Below, piece by piece: positions 5,494 through 13,130 of a DNA stretch of 35,826 bases (its first letter is position 1; each line of letters opens with the position of its first letter). The notes below the pieces were generated by a model that saw only the letters and a list, made by a program, of their open reading frames with translations, made no database searches and was not told the origin of the DNA. Source of the stretch: Candidatus Omnitrophota bacterium (GTDB lineage: Bacteria; Omnitrophota; Gorgyraeia; JABMSB01); the NCBI GenBank assembly GCA_013202205.1, contig JABMSB010000081.1, forward strand, positions 1 to 35,826, written 5' to 3'. Made by a program: the position numbers and the translations under genes.

Positions 5494-6567
5494 ATGAAGA
5501 TAGGGATAATAGGGTTGCCCCAGACAGGGAAGAAGACGCTCTTTGAGATCCTCTCCGGCCACAAGCCGACGGATGGTGAGCTTGCCTCAAATAAACCGAT
5601 AAAGGCCGTAGCCGAGATAAAGGACCCGAGGTTTGACAATCTGGTCGAGGTTTTTAAGCCGGCAAAGCAAGTAAGGGCGAGGATCGATATTGAAACACTC
5701 CCGAAGATAGAGAAGGATACGATCGCGAAGGGAGAGATATTTGCACATATTGATGAGCTCGATGCCATATGCCATGTTGTCAGGGCTTTTAAGGACGAGT
5801 CGGTATATCACATCGCGGGTTCTGTTGATCCAAAGCGGGATATAGATTCGGTGAATTCGGAACTTATCCTGCATGACCTGATCTTTATTGAAAAGAGGCT
5901 TGAGAGGATTGAGAAGAGTATAAAACAGGCAAGGGAAGAGATCTCAGAAAAGGAGAAAGAGCTGCTTACGAGATTGAAAGACCATCTCGACAAAGAGTTC
6001 CCCTTGAGGCTATTGAAGCTGACGGCCGATGAGGAGAAGTCCATATCGAGCTATCCATTTGTGACGTTCAAGAAGATGATAATAGTCCTGAACGTCTCAG
6101 AGGAGGATTTGGATAGCACCAAGCTTGTAGATCAGCTGAAGAGCGATTACCAATCAGCAGGTATCGATCTTATGCAGGTTTCGGCTAAGGTGGAGTCTGA
6201 GATAGCTAATCTGGAATCAGAGGAAGAGAGAAAGCAATTCTTAAAAGAGCTGGGTATAGCGGAGCCCGCGATAAATATACTGGCGCGGTTATGCATAAAG
6301 GCGCTCGATTTGATATCTTTTTTTACCGTGGGTCCGGATGAGGTAAGGCAGTGGACTACCAGGGCCGGTTCTACGGCACCTGAGGCAGCCGGCGTGATAC
6401 ATACGGATCTGCAGAAAGGATTTATACGGGCAGAGGTAATAAAATATAGCGATTTTGAAAGCCTCGGTAGTGAAATGAAGGTCAAAGAGTCCGGTAAATT
6501 ATATCTGAAGGGCAAGGATTATATCGTTGACGACGGAGATATGTTAAATATAAGGTTTAACGTTTAA
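5494..6567 (+). CDS. Divergent YchF/Obg-family P-loop protein with TGS domain
   Basis: A 357-aa homologue of YchF (Ola1), an ATP-preferring member of the Obg GTPase family that binds ribosomes. The P-loop is GLPQTGKKT (7-15) instead of the usual GLPNVGKST. A helical coiled-coil insert (about 130-170) follows, then a VLNVSEED stretch where the specificity motif lies. The C-terminal TGS domain (about 270-357) is textbook, with FFTVGPDEVRQWT and the DYIVDDGDMLNIRF end. The DIAGLVKGASKGEGLGN region (G3/switch II) of normal YchF is replaced by a short sequence, IETLPKIEKDTIAKGE. It may therefore bind nucleotide without normal hydrolysis. Its last 11 bases overlap the convergent dus gene. Confidence 0.82.
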   Translation: MKIGIIGLPQTGKKTLFEILSGHKPTDGELASNKPIKAVAEIKDPRFDNLVEVFKPAKQVRARIDIETLPKIEKDTIAKGEIFAHIDELDAICHVVRAFKDESVYHIAGSVDPKRDIDSVNSELILHDLIFIEKRLERIEKSIKQAREEISEKEKELLTRLKDHLDKEFPLRLLKLTADEEKSISSYPFVTFKKMIIVLNVSEEDLDSTKLVDQLKSDYQSAGIDLMQVSAKVESEIANLESEEERKQFLKELGIAEPAINILARLCIKALDLISFFTVGPDEVRQWTTRAGSTAPEAAGVIHTDLQKGFIRAEVIKYSDFESLGSEMKVKESGKLYLKGKDYIVDDGDMLNIRFNV

Positions 6568-7531
6568 TCTTTACGCGGTTTATCAGTTTGAGCAATTCTT
6601 TATACGATCTTACCCTGCATATATCGTCACGGATTCTTCTCGCGCTCGGAAACCCCTTAAGATAAGTCATCGCCACCTTTCCCATGTAACCTGCCTTATT
6701 AGACAGCCTTATATCCTTATACTTTTCTATATAGGCAAGGTGCTTTTTAAGGACCTTCTTCTTTTCAGATAGGGTCGGGATCTTAGGATCTTTCCCACAT
6801 TCTAGATAGTTTTCGATATTTTTAAATATCCATGGATTGCCGAGAGCGCCTCTCGCTACGAGAATTCCATCACACCCTGTCTCATCAAGCATCTTTTTGG
6901 CCATGAGATGGTCAAATATATTCCCGCTTCCAAAGACGGGTATCTTCAGGGCCTCTTTGACAGCCCTTATCGCCTCATAGTCTATATCACCGGAATAGCC
7001 CTGTGAAGCTATCCTGCCATGTATAAATAGCGTCGATGCGCCGCTCGCCTCACACTCTTTGGCAGTCCTGACGCATTCCGAGAGATCCCTTCTACTATAG
7101 CCGGTCCTCATCTTAACCGTAACGGGGATTCGTAACTTTGAGACAAGAGTTTTGATGATCTTGCTGAGTTTCGCCGTATCTTTTAAGAGGCCGGCTCCGG
7201 CGCCCTTTTTCGTTATCTTTGGCGCTGGGCAGCCGCTGTTTATATCGAGAGAAGTTATCTCGACAAGCGAAATGAGCGTCTCTGCCGCCTCGAGCATTAC
7301 CTTTGGATCCGCGCCTACCAATTGGGCGGCTATGGGGGAGTCTTTCTTATGGGTCTTCAGGAGGCGGCTGTTCTTCGGATGGCCATAGACCGTAGACATC
7401 GAATCGACCATCTCGAAGAAGCAGTGTGCGGCGCCAAAGCTGCGGCTTATAAGCCTAAACGAGAGATCTGTTACGCCTGCCATAGGGGCCAAATATATCT
7501 TTGGATTCATAAGGGTTATTATACTATCCAT
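6557..7531 (-). CDS. dusB: tRNA-dihydrouridine synthase (DusB type)
   Basis: FMN enzyme that reduces uridine to dihydrouridine in the tRNA D-loop. The 324-aa protein has the barrel signature YLAPMAGVTD (13-22), the catalytic cysteine C101 in NSGCPAPK, the KMRTGY segment, the FIHGR motif and the phosphate/FMN-binding GSGNIFD, GILVARGALGNPW. The C-terminal helical domain is complete. The start may be at residue 8 (MNPKIY), since neither ATG has a convincing ribosome site. It overlaps the YchF-like gene at the 3' ends. DusB is chosen over other Dus types by general likeness only. Confidence 0.88.
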   Translation of the reverse strand: MDSIITLMNPKIYLAPMAGVTDLSFRLISRSFGAAHCFFEMVDSMSTVYGHPKNSRLLKTHKKDSPIAAQLVGADPKVMLEAAETLISLVEITSLDINSGCPAPKITKKGAGAGLLKDTAKLSKIIKTLVSKLRIPVTVKMRTGYSRRDLSECVRTAKECEASGASTLFIHGRIASQGYSGDIDYEAIRAVKEALKIPVFGSGNIFDHLMAKKMLDETGCDGILVARGALGNPWIFKNIENYLECGKDPKIPTLSEKKKVLKKHLAYIEKYKDIRLSNKAGYMGKVAMTYLKGFPSARRIRDDICRVRSYKELLKLINRVKIKR

Positions 7532-7646
7532 AGAGTAGGGAATAAAGACAAATTTTACCCTTTGCGGCGTTTAAGGGGTATCCTTCCCGGCACCTGTCAT
7601 AAATAAAGCTATCTAATGCGTAACTTAAGGATTGATAGATTTTCGC

Positions 7647-7675
7647 TTTACATATATTCAATATGATTATATAAT
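7647..7675 (+). promoter_or_regulatory. Sigma-70 promoter of the STAS-aldolase unit
   Basis: TTTACA (7647-7652), a 17-bp spacer and a perfect TATAAT (7670-7675), about 62 bp before the ATG at 7738. Confidence 0.7.
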
Positions 7676-7737
7676 AGCACCCTGTAACGGCTGAATATAA
7701 GCCCGGCAAAAAAAGAGTCTTAACAAAAGGAGAGGAT

Positions 7738-8118
7738 ATGGCACTGGATATAAAGGTTACCAAGAAGAGCCATTATGTATATTTGGTTGAATTGAAAGGT
7801 TCCATCGATGCCGATGGCCATGAGCAGCTTGAGAGTGAGCTTAAGGAGATCATAGATGAGAAGACGAAGGCAGTAATTCTCGATATGGCAGAGGTTAGCT
7901 ATATCAGCAGCATCGGCATAAGGGTAGTCATCTGGGCGAAGAAGACCTTGAAGGCAACAAACGCCAATTTTGCCATGATAAATCTCCAGCCGCCGATCAA
8001 GAAGGTATTCGATATGATGAAGATCCTGCCTATGTTCGATATATTCGATGATACGGCAGAGGCGGATAAGTATATAGATGAGATTATAAAAGGAGAGGCG
8101 GAAAAACAAAGCATATAA
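7738..8118 (+). CDS. STAS-domain protein (anti-sigma factor antagonist type)
   Basis: A 126-aa single STAS domain of the SpoIIAA/RsbV class. The region ILDMAEVSYISSIGIRVVI carries the conserved serine (S58) that a partner kinase phosphorylates in the family, switching binding to an anti-sigma factor. A short acidic/lysine tail follows. It acts in the cytosol as a partner-switching element. No anti-sigma kinase or phosphatase is nearby, so the partner is unknown. Start: ATG at 7738 with AAAGGAGAGG just upstream. It is followed after 28 bp by the aldolase gene and probably shares its transcript. Confidence 0.88.
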   Translation: MALDIKVTKKSHYVYLVELKGSIDADGHEQLESELKEIIDEKTKAVILDMAEVSYISSIGIRVVIWAKKTLKATNANFAMINLQPPIKKVFDMMKILPMFDIFDDTAEADKYIDEIIKGEAEKQSI

Positions 8119-8146
8119 AACAAGTAAATGACATTTTTAGGAGATA

Positions 8147-9157
8147 ATGATGGTATCGTATAAAAAATTAGGATTTGTAAATACACGTGAGTTGTTCAAA
8201 AAAGCGATAAACGGAAAGTATGCAATCCCTGCCTACAATTTCAATAACATGGAGCAGATACAGGCGATTATCATAGCTTGTGTCGAGACGCAGTCACCTG
8301 TCATCCTTCAGGTTTCAAAGGGCGCGCGGGATTATGCAAATCAGACGCTGCTCCAATATATGGCCCAGGGCGCCGTTGAGATGATGAAGGAGCTTGCCCG
8401 GGAGAAGAAGCTAAAGCCGATTCCGATCGCGCTCAATCTCGACCATGGTGATAGTTTTGAGCTTGCTAAGTCATGCATAGAATCGGGATTCTCCTCAGTC
8501 ATGATAGATGCCTCAAGTGAGCCTTTTGAGAAGAATATCGAGATTACCAAAAAGGTGGTTGACTATGCCCACAAGCACGATGTCTCTGTAGAGGGTGAGC
8601 TCGGTGTCTTAGCCGGCATAGAAGATGAGGTATCATCCGAGGTGACGCATTATACTAAGCCGGAAGAGGTGGAAGAGTTTGTCAAGAAGACAAACGTTGA
8701 TTCACTCGCCATCTCTATAGGGACGTCTCACGGAGCAAATAAGTTCAAGCCTGAGCAGTGCACGAAGAATGCCGATGGGGTTTATATACCTCCTGAGTTG
8801 AGGTTCGATATCTTAGAAGAGGTGGAGAAGAGGATACCGGGTTTTTCTATAGTATTACATGGCTCTTCATCGGTCCCGGTCGAAGCGGTAAAGATGATCA
8901 ATGAGAATGGCGGGGCCCTTAAGGATACTGTCGGCATACCGGAGGAGCAACTAAGGAGAGCAACACAGTCTGCCGTATGTAAGGTAAATATAGACTCAGA
9001 TGGCAGATTGTGGATGACAGCCGCCATAAGGAAGGTCTTTGTTGAGAAACCGGCTGAATTTGACCCGCGTAAGTACCTGGGGCCGGCCAGAAAAGAACTT
9101 ATCGCGATGTACAAGCACAAGAACGAAAACGTCCTTGGCTCAGCCGGAAAGGCTTGA
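8147..9157 (+). CDS. fba: Class II fructose-1,6-bisphosphate aldolase
   Basis: Zinc-dependent aldolase that splits fructose-1,6-bisphosphate to dihydroxyacetone phosphate and glyceraldehyde-3-phosphate, and runs in reverse in gluconeogenesis. The 336-aa protein shows YAIPAYNFNNME near the N-terminus, the catalytic Asp and zinc His in NLDHGDS (D99, H100), E151 in VEGELG, the zinc histidine in GTSHGAN (H195) and the C-terminal zinc histidine in VLHGSSSVP (H238). Tagatose-bisphosphate aldolase is a related alternative, but the long form with an insert near 240-290 fits Fba. Two ATGs stand side by side at 8147 and 8150 behind an AGGAGAT ribosome site. A downstream terminator is not obvious. Confidence 0.9.
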   Translation: MMVSYKKLGFVNTRELFKKAINGKYAIPAYNFNNMEQIQAIIIACVETQSPVILQVSKGARDYANQTLLQYMAQGAVEMMKELAREKKLKPIPIALNLDHGDSFELAKSCIESGFSSVMIDASSEPFEKNIEITKKVVDYAHKHDVSVEGELGVLAGIEDEVSSEVTHYTKPEEVEEFVKKTNVDSLAISIGTSHGANKFKPEQCTKNADGVYIPPELRFDILEEVEKRIPGFSIVLHGSSSVPVEAVKMINENGGALKDTVGIPEEQLRRATQSAVCKVNIDSDGRLWMTAAIRKVFVEKPAEFDPRKYLGPARKELIAMYKHKNENVLGSAGKA

Positions 9158-9269
9158 CCCTAAAGAGGTTATGCGTTCACAGCAGATTATGGTATTATCT
9201 GTAACTACTTGTAAATAAATAAGTTATGATCATAAACCCCGCGCTTGACCATCTATTTTTATAATTTAG

Positions 9270-9298
9270 TTGACAAGTAGGGGTGATTTAAGTATAAT
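9270..9298 (+). promoter_or_regulatory. Consensus sigma-70 promoter of the cold-shock gene
   Basis: Perfect TTGACA (9270-9275), 17-bp spacer, perfect TATAAT (9293-9298). Expected start of transcription is near 9305, giving a leader of about 127 bases before the ATG at 9432. This is the strongest-looking promoter in the window. Confidence 0.85.
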
Positions 9299-9315
9299 AC
9301 GCATAGTATTAGTAG

Positions 9316-9432
9316 TAGTAAATAAGGGAATAGAAGTCTTAGGCCGCAAGGTAAAGAATCATTCGCCTTGCGTTTTTTTCTTTCCGTCGTTATTTACTAT
9401 AATTTAAAGTAGAGGGGAGGTGTAGTAAATAA
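9316..9432 (+). promoter_or_regulatory. Candidate RNA switch in the csp leader (one arm, two alternative partners)
   Basis: TTATTTACTA at 9390-9399 is exactly complementary to TAGTAAATAA, which occurs twice: at 9316-9325 near the 5' end and at 9423-9432 reaching the A of the start codon. Pairing with the upstream copy encloses the terminator hairpin. Pairing with the downstream copy puts the GAGGGGAGG ribosome site (9412-9420) in the loop. The two folds exclude each other, and the arms are A/U-rich so they should be temperature sensitive. Function is inferred; the complementarity is seen directly. Confidence 0.55.
9345..9379 (+). terminator. Intrinsic terminator inside the csp leader
   Basis: CGCAAGG (9345-9351) pairs with CCTTGCG (9366-9372) across a 14-base loop that holds a GAAT-C-ATTC mini-stem. 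Seven Ts follow (9373-9379). It lies between the consensus promoter and the gene, so it would yield a transcript of about 75 bases unless read through. It is therefore an attenuator, or the end of a small RNA. Confidence 0.7.
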
Positions 9433-9632
9433 TGACAAAAGGAACAGTTAAATGGTTCAGTAACGCAAAAGGTTACGGATTCATTACTTCTGAATCAGGC
9501 GGGGATGTATTCGTACATCACAGCGTGATACAGGGAGATGGTTATAAGTCTTTAGATGAAGGCCAGCAGGTTGAATTTGAAGTTCAACAGGGCCCTAAAG
9601 GCGAACAAGCCACAAATGTAGTAAAGGTATAA
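9432..9632 (+). CDS. Cold-shock domain protein
   Basis: A 66-aa CspA-family protein, a five-stranded OB fold that binds single-stranded RNA or DNA and loosens mRNA structure. RNP1 is KGYGFI (14-19) and RNP2 is VFVHHS (26-31); the N-terminus [11 protein letters not shown] is near consensus. The ribosome site GAGGGGAGG lies about 11 bases before the ATG. Expression is probably controlled in the leader, which contains a terminator and alternative base-paired arms. Two terminators follow the gene, so it is a single-gene transcript. Which csp paralogue this is cannot be told from sequence. Confidence 0.96.
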   Translation: MTKGTVKWFSNAKGYGFITSESGGDVFVHHSVIQGDGYKSLDEGQQVEFEVQQGPKGEQATNVVKV

Positions 9633-9642
9633 AGTTAGGAAA

Positions 9643-9675
9643 AATAAGGCCCGGCAGTAATTGTCGGGCCTTATT
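9643..9675 (+). terminator. Terminator after csp
   Basis: A 13-bp G/C-rich stem (9643-9655 with 9663-9675, one G-U pair) and a 7-base loop. The ATT at the end of the stem is not a long T run. Outer GTTAG/CTAAC arms can extend it. Confidence 0.75.
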
Positions 9676-9705
9676 ACTAACCTAAGATGTTTATTTATCT
9701 GATAT

Positions 9706-9734
9706 CCCAGGCATATTTTTGCTTGGGTTTTTTT
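9706..9734 (+). terminator. Second terminator after csp
   Basis: CCCAGGCA (9706-9713) pairs with TGCTTGGG (9720-9727), with one G-U pair, followed by seven Ts. It is a classical factor-independent terminator, placed 30 bases after the first one. A TATAAT box at 9746-9751 for the next gene starts soon after it. Confidence 0.75.
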
Positions 9735-9808
9735 ATTTTTTAGGGTATAATGTTAAATAACTTAGTAAAATATAGTTTAATAAAGAGACAAATAGATAAG
9801 AGGGGACG

Positions 9809-10711
9809 ATGAAACTAAAGATTTTGTTGGCGATGGGTTTGATTGTCTGTTTATGTGTGGCGGTGCATGCGGAAGAAGGGAAGGCTAAAGCAAATCCGAA
9901 GGAAGTAAGACAGGAAATCTTAGACCGCGTTAAAAGCGAAAGAGCAGAACGCCGTGAAGAACATAAGGATATTAAAGATGCTAAAATAGCAGAGCGGCGT
10001 GAGCAACATCAGGATATAAAAGACGCTAAAATGGCAGAACGCCTTGAACATCGACAGGATTTAAAAGACGCTCATATAGAAAAGATGCAGAATAGACAGG
10101 AGAAGATCAAAGATTTTTCCGAGTCGCACCCAAATTTCAACCCTCCGGGCCCTAAAGGCGGGCCGGGCGCAGGCCCAGGATTTAAGGGTGGTAACCCACC
10201 AGGTCCTAAGGGAGGGCCGGGTGTAGGACAAGGATTCAAAGGCGTAAATCCTCCCGGACCCAAAGGAGGCCCAGGCGCAGGACAAGGATTTAAAGGTGTG
10301 AATCCACCAGGACCTAAAGGTGGTCCAGGTGCAGGCCCAGGATTTAAGGGTGGTAACCCACCAGGTCCCAAAGGTGGCCCAGGTGCGAGACGAGGACTTA
10401 AAGGGGCCAATCCACCAGGTCCTAAGGGTGGTCCAGGTGCCGGACCTGGCAAGGGATTACACCGTGGCAAAGAACAGGGTGTTAGAGATCATGGTAAGGG
10501 TGTTGGTAAAGGAAAAGGCCAAGGGGCAGCACATAGAAAAGAAGGTGCTGGTCCGGCAGTCAAAAGATCTAATCCACCAGGCCCGAAAGGCGGTCCGGGC
10601 GCAGGACGTGGCGCCCAAAAAGGCGGCGGAGGCGGCAAAAGAGGCGGCGGGGGTGACCGCAAGGGCGGCGGAGGCGGCAAAAGAGGCGGCGGAGGCGGTC
10701 GTCGAAAATAA
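9809..10711 (+). CDS. Secreted Gly/Pro/Lys-rich repeat protein
   Basis: A 300-aa protein with an N-terminal signal peptide (about 1-21, ending AVHA before EEGK), so it is exported. Residues 36-100 form charged helical repeats of about 16 residues with the pattern [14 protein letters not shown]. Residues 111-218 are six 18-aa repeats opening [12 protein letters not shown], a seventh copy comes later (about 255), and the tail is almost pure Gly with Lys/Arg clusters. The product is strongly basic and probably disordered. Each repeat has PPG and GP steps like collagen but not a strict Gly-X-Y frame. Possible roles are binding acidic polymers, cell-envelope structure or mineral contact, all speculative. 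The Lys/Arg/Gly-rich end resembles single-strand nucleic-acid tails. A TATAAT at 9746-9751 may serve as its -10 box, and GAGGGGAC gives the ribosome site. Homology search would be confounded by composition. Confidence 0.75.
   Translation: MKLKILLAMGLIVCLCVAVHAEEGKAKANPKEVRQEILDRVKSERAERREEHKDIKDAKIAERREQHQDIKDAKMAERLEHRQDLKDAHIEKMQNRQEKIKDFSESHPNFNPPGPKGGPGAGPGFKGGNPPGPKGGPGVGQGFKGVNPPGPKGGPGAGQGFKGVNPPGPKGGPGAGPGFKGGNPPGPKGGPGARRGLKGANPPGPKGGPGAGPGKGLHRGKEQGVRDHGKGVGKGKGQGAAHRKEGAGPAVKRSNPPGPKGGPGAGRGAQKGGGGGKRGGGGDRKGGGGGKRGGGGGRRK
10139..10462 (+). repeat. Six tandem 54-bp coding repeats
   Basis: Units of 54 bp (18 codons), each starting at an Asn-Pro-Pro-Gly codon group, with third-position variation between units. 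This indicates duplication followed by drift or gene conversion. It lies within the secreted repeat protein gene; the high Pro/Gly content also leaves an open frame on the opposite strand. Confidence 0.85.
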
Positions 10712-10773
10712 TAACAGCTATCACTTGAGAAACTTAAGCAGATAAAGGGTTTTTTTAAAAAAGGGACAGTGTT

Positions 10774-11328
10774 ATGAAAAATGTTTTACTTGCATTATTA
10801 ATGATAGCGTTTTTCAATAATGGTTGCAATAAAAGTCCTTCACCAGTTTATAAAACGGAGCATAAAGTCATGATTTTAGAAACAACTCAGGGTATTATAG
10901 AGATCAAGCTCATGCCTGATGCGGCCCCCAAGGCATGTGAGAATTTTATGAAGTTGGCCGAAGACGGATATTATGATAGGGTGATATTTCATAGGGTCAT
11001 AAAGGGTTTTATGATCCAGGGAGGAGACCCGACAGGGACTGGGAGGGGTGGCGATTCGATTTGGGGAAAGCCATTCGAGGATGAGGTGAGTCCTAGTATT
11101 AAATTTGATAGTCCGGGACTTCTTGCCATGGCCAATTCCGGGCCTAATACAAACGGCAGTCAATTCTTTATTACGACAGCCGAGACCTCGTGGCTCAACA
11201 TGAAGCATACGATCTTCGGTGAAGTTATTTCAGGATATGACGTGGTTCAGAAGATAGAAAATACACAGGTCGATGGACAAAGTAAACCTGTTGAAATTCA
11301 AAAAATTATAAAGGCACGCCTTAAGTAA
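10774..11328 (+). CDS. Cyclophilin-type peptidyl-prolyl isomerase, probable lipoprotein
   Basis: A 184-aa protein: a hydrophobic N-terminus ending FFNNGC (cysteine at 18), then the cyclophilin domain from about residue 32. The catalytic arginine is in FHRVIKGFMIQGGD (R74), the active-site stretch GPNTNGSQFFIT is present, and W and H lie in SWLNMKHTIFG. It catalyses cis-trans isomerisation of Xaa-Pro bonds. The N-terminus looks like a lipoprotein signal with a weak lipobox (NNGC), so the product would sit in the periplasm, attached to a membrane. It follows the secreted proline-rich repeat protein after 62 bp. Proline isomerisation of that neighbour is an attractive but unproven link. Confidence 0.9.
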   Translation: MKNVLLALLMIAFFNNGCNKSPSPVYKTEHKVMILETTQGIIEIKLMPDAAPKACENFMKLAEDGYYDRVIFHRVIKGFMIQGGDPTGTGRGGDSIWGKPFEDEVSPSIKFDSPGLLAMANSGPNTNGSQFFITTAETSWLNMKHTIFGEVISGYDVVQKIENTQVDGQSKPVEIQKIIKARLK

Positions 11329-11364
11329 TTCAAAATCCCTTCACTTTGAGAAGCACAATCACAT

Positions 11365-12555
11365 ATGCTACAAGACCAATATATAGTACACATAGATATG
11401 GATGCCTTCTTCGCTGCCATAGAACAGCGGGACGCCCCTCATTTGCAAGGCAAGCCCGTTGTCATAGGTGCGGATCCTAAGGAAGGCAAGGGCCGTGGTG
11501 TTGTTTCAACATGCTCATATGAGGCAAGAAAATATGGAATACACTCAAGCCTGCCGATATCCATTGCTTACCGAAAGTGCCCACACGCCGTGTTTCTTCC
11601 CGTAGACATGGAGAAATATTCAAAGGTTTCAGATCAGATCTATGAAATCTTTTATGAATTCACACCTGAGGTTGAAGGTATAAGTATCGATGAGGCATTT
11701 TTGGATATCAGGGAAAGTTATCACCTATTTGGCTCCCCGCTCAAGACGTGTATTCGGTTAAAATCGAGGATAAAAGAAGAGACAGGCCTGACAGCATCAG
11801 TAGGCCTTGCGCCTATAAAGATGGTGGCAAAGATAGCATCTGATCTCGAGAAGCCCGACGGCATGGTCGAGGTTACGCAAGAAGAGGTACTCGATTTTTT
11901 ATGGCCGCTCGATATAGGTAAGATCTGGGGATTGGGTAAAAAGAGTGAGGCTGCATTAAACGGGGTCGGCATCAAGACGATAGGCGATCTGGCAAAGATG
12001 GACCCAAAGAAAATAGTAAAGTTATTTGGAAAGAACGGGCTCCACTTTTGGGAATTGGCCAATGGCATAGACGAAAGAAGTGTCGAGACCGGGAATGAAA
12101 CAAAATCGATCAGCAATGAGCATACATTTGGAGAGGATACGCGGGATAGAGAAAAGATAGAGTCTACACTCATGCTGCTCTCTGAGAAGGTATCGAATCG
12201 AATGCGTGTTGAAGGGTTTAAAGGAAGGACCGTTACAATGAAGATAAGGCTTGAAGGGTTCCATACTTATACGCGAGCGCGCACCCTCGCGCAGCCTACC
12301 AATCTCACGAGGCATATTTACAAAGAGGTGAAGAAGCTCTACGACGATTTTGCGACAAAGAAGAGAGTGCGGCTCCTGGGTGTTAAGGCCTCTAATCTGA
12401 GCGGGATGGGCATACAAGAGACACTCTTTGAAGCAGCAGGCAATAAAGATGAAAAGGAAGAAAAGATTGAGAAGACAGTAGGCAGTATCAAGAAGAAGTT
12501 TGGAGATGAAGCAATACACTTTGCCACCGGCGAATATCAGGATAAGGATAGATAA
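11365..12555 (+). CDS. dinB: DNA polymerase IV (Y-family translesion polymerase)
   Basis: Error-prone polymerase that copies past damaged bases. The 396-aa protein has the metal-binding aspartate D11 in VHIDMDAFFAAIEQ, D109 and E110 in GISIDEAFLD, the steric-gate region near residue 15, and the helix-hairpin-helix-like part IWGLGKKSEAALNGVGI. The little-finger domain covers about 240-350. No clear clamp-binding motif is seen at the end. No SOS-box-like dyad was found before the start. It is followed after 9 bp by the NYN nuclease, so both may be co-transcribed. Confidence 0.93.
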   Translation: MLQDQYIVHIDMDAFFAAIEQRDAPHLQGKPVVIGADPKEGKGRGVVSTCSYEARKYGIHSSLPISIAYRKCPHAVFLPVDMEKYSKVSDQIYEIFYEFTPEVEGISIDEAFLDIRESYHLFGSPLKTCIRLKSRIKEETGLTASVGLAPIKMVAKIASDLEKPDGMVEVTQEEVLDFLWPLDIGKIWGLGKKSEAALNGVGIKTIGDLAKMDPKKIVKLFGKNGLHFWELANGIDERSVETGNETKSISNEHTFGEDTRDREKIESTLMLLSEKVSNRMRVEGFKGRTVTMKIRLEGFHTYTRARTLAQPTNLTRHIYKEVKKLYDDFATKKRVRLLGVKASNLSGMGIQETLFEAAGNKDEKEEKIEKTVGSIKKKFGDEAIHFATGEYQDKDR

Positions 12556-12564
12556 ATTCTCTTT

Positions 12565-13044
12565 ATGAAGAAGATTATCTTAGATGGGTATAATGTGATA
12601 CACGCGATACCCCAGCTCGAGAGGCGCCTGGATAAAAGTCTCAGGGATGCCCGCGAGGCATTAGCCAATTTTATGGTCGATTGGCAAAAGAACCGAAGCT
12701 ACAAAGGCGATATCTGCATAGTCTTTGATGGCAAGGATGACGGGTATCATACCGCACACGATAACATAGCCGGCGTGCACTGTGTCTATACCACAACCAA
12801 GCAGGATGCCGATGGGTATATCGTATCTATGGTAAAGGAGGCGCGGGATCCGGCCAGCGTCACGGTCGTCTCAAACGACAACTATGTTGCAAATAATTCC
12901 AGGGCACACGGAGCCCGGATAAAACCGGTAGATTTCTTGCTGACGGCCCCTAAAAAAACTGCGAAGCCGGAAGAGACCAAAAACATAGATGCCAAAACGG
13001 CCGCAGAGATAAATAGTTTTTTGAGGAAGAAGTGGGGTTTATAA
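12565..13044 (+). CDS. NYN-domain ribonuclease, YacP/Rae1-like
   Basis: A 159-aa PIN/NYN-fold protein. The first acidic residue is D7 in ILDGYNVIH; the second is the aspartate in VFDGKDDGYHT (about 54-57), and the TVVSNDNYVANNSRAHGA stretch carries further acids and contacts, all typical of the YacP (Rae1) family. Rae1 of Bacillus cleaves mRNA in the ribosome A site (family knowledge). A Lys/Ala linker and short helical tail follow. It is 9 bp downstream of dinB without a good ribosome site of its own, so coupled translation is likely. Confidence 0.85.
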   Translation: MKKIILDGYNVIHAIPQLERRLDKSLRDAREALANFMVDWQKNRSYKGDICIVFDGKDDGYHTAHDNIAGVHCVYTTTKQDADGYIVSMVKEARDPASVTVVSNDNYVANNSRAHGARIKPVDFLLTAPKKTAKPEETKNIDAKTAAEINSFLRKKWGL

Positions 13045-13069
13045 GAGCAAGAGGGAATCTATTTTTTAC

Positions 13070-13098
13070 TTGTAATAAGTTGTGGTATTTGGTATGAT
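13070..13098 (+). promoter_or_regulatory. Promoter of the Na+/phosphate transporter gene
   Basis: TTGTAA (13070-13075), 17-bp spacer, TATGAT (13093-13098) with a TGG extended -10. The leader is about 26 bases. It contains the palindrome AGGAGATCTCCT (13114-13125), which covers the ribosome site. Confidence 0.55.
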
Positions 13099-13130
13099 TG
13101 CGGCGAATGGACAAGGAGATCTCCTAAGAC

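Noticed and set aside
9245-9265. Second promoter TTGACC ... TATAAT upstream of csp
   Set aside because: Spacing is only 9 bp, too short for sigma-70.
9158-9269. tRNA or small RNA in the gap after the aldolase gene
   Set aside because: No cloverleaf or strong hairpin found by eye; only weak inverted repeats.
10139-10462. CRISPR-like regular repeats
   Set aside because: Repeats are contiguous 54-bp coding units without unique spacers and in frame with the protein.
10072-10470. Proline-rich 132-aa frame on the minus strand opposite the repeat protein
   Set aside because: It results from the repeated Gly/Pro codons on the plus strand; no ribosome site, no domain, and the plus-strand gene has a signal peptide and a ribosome site.
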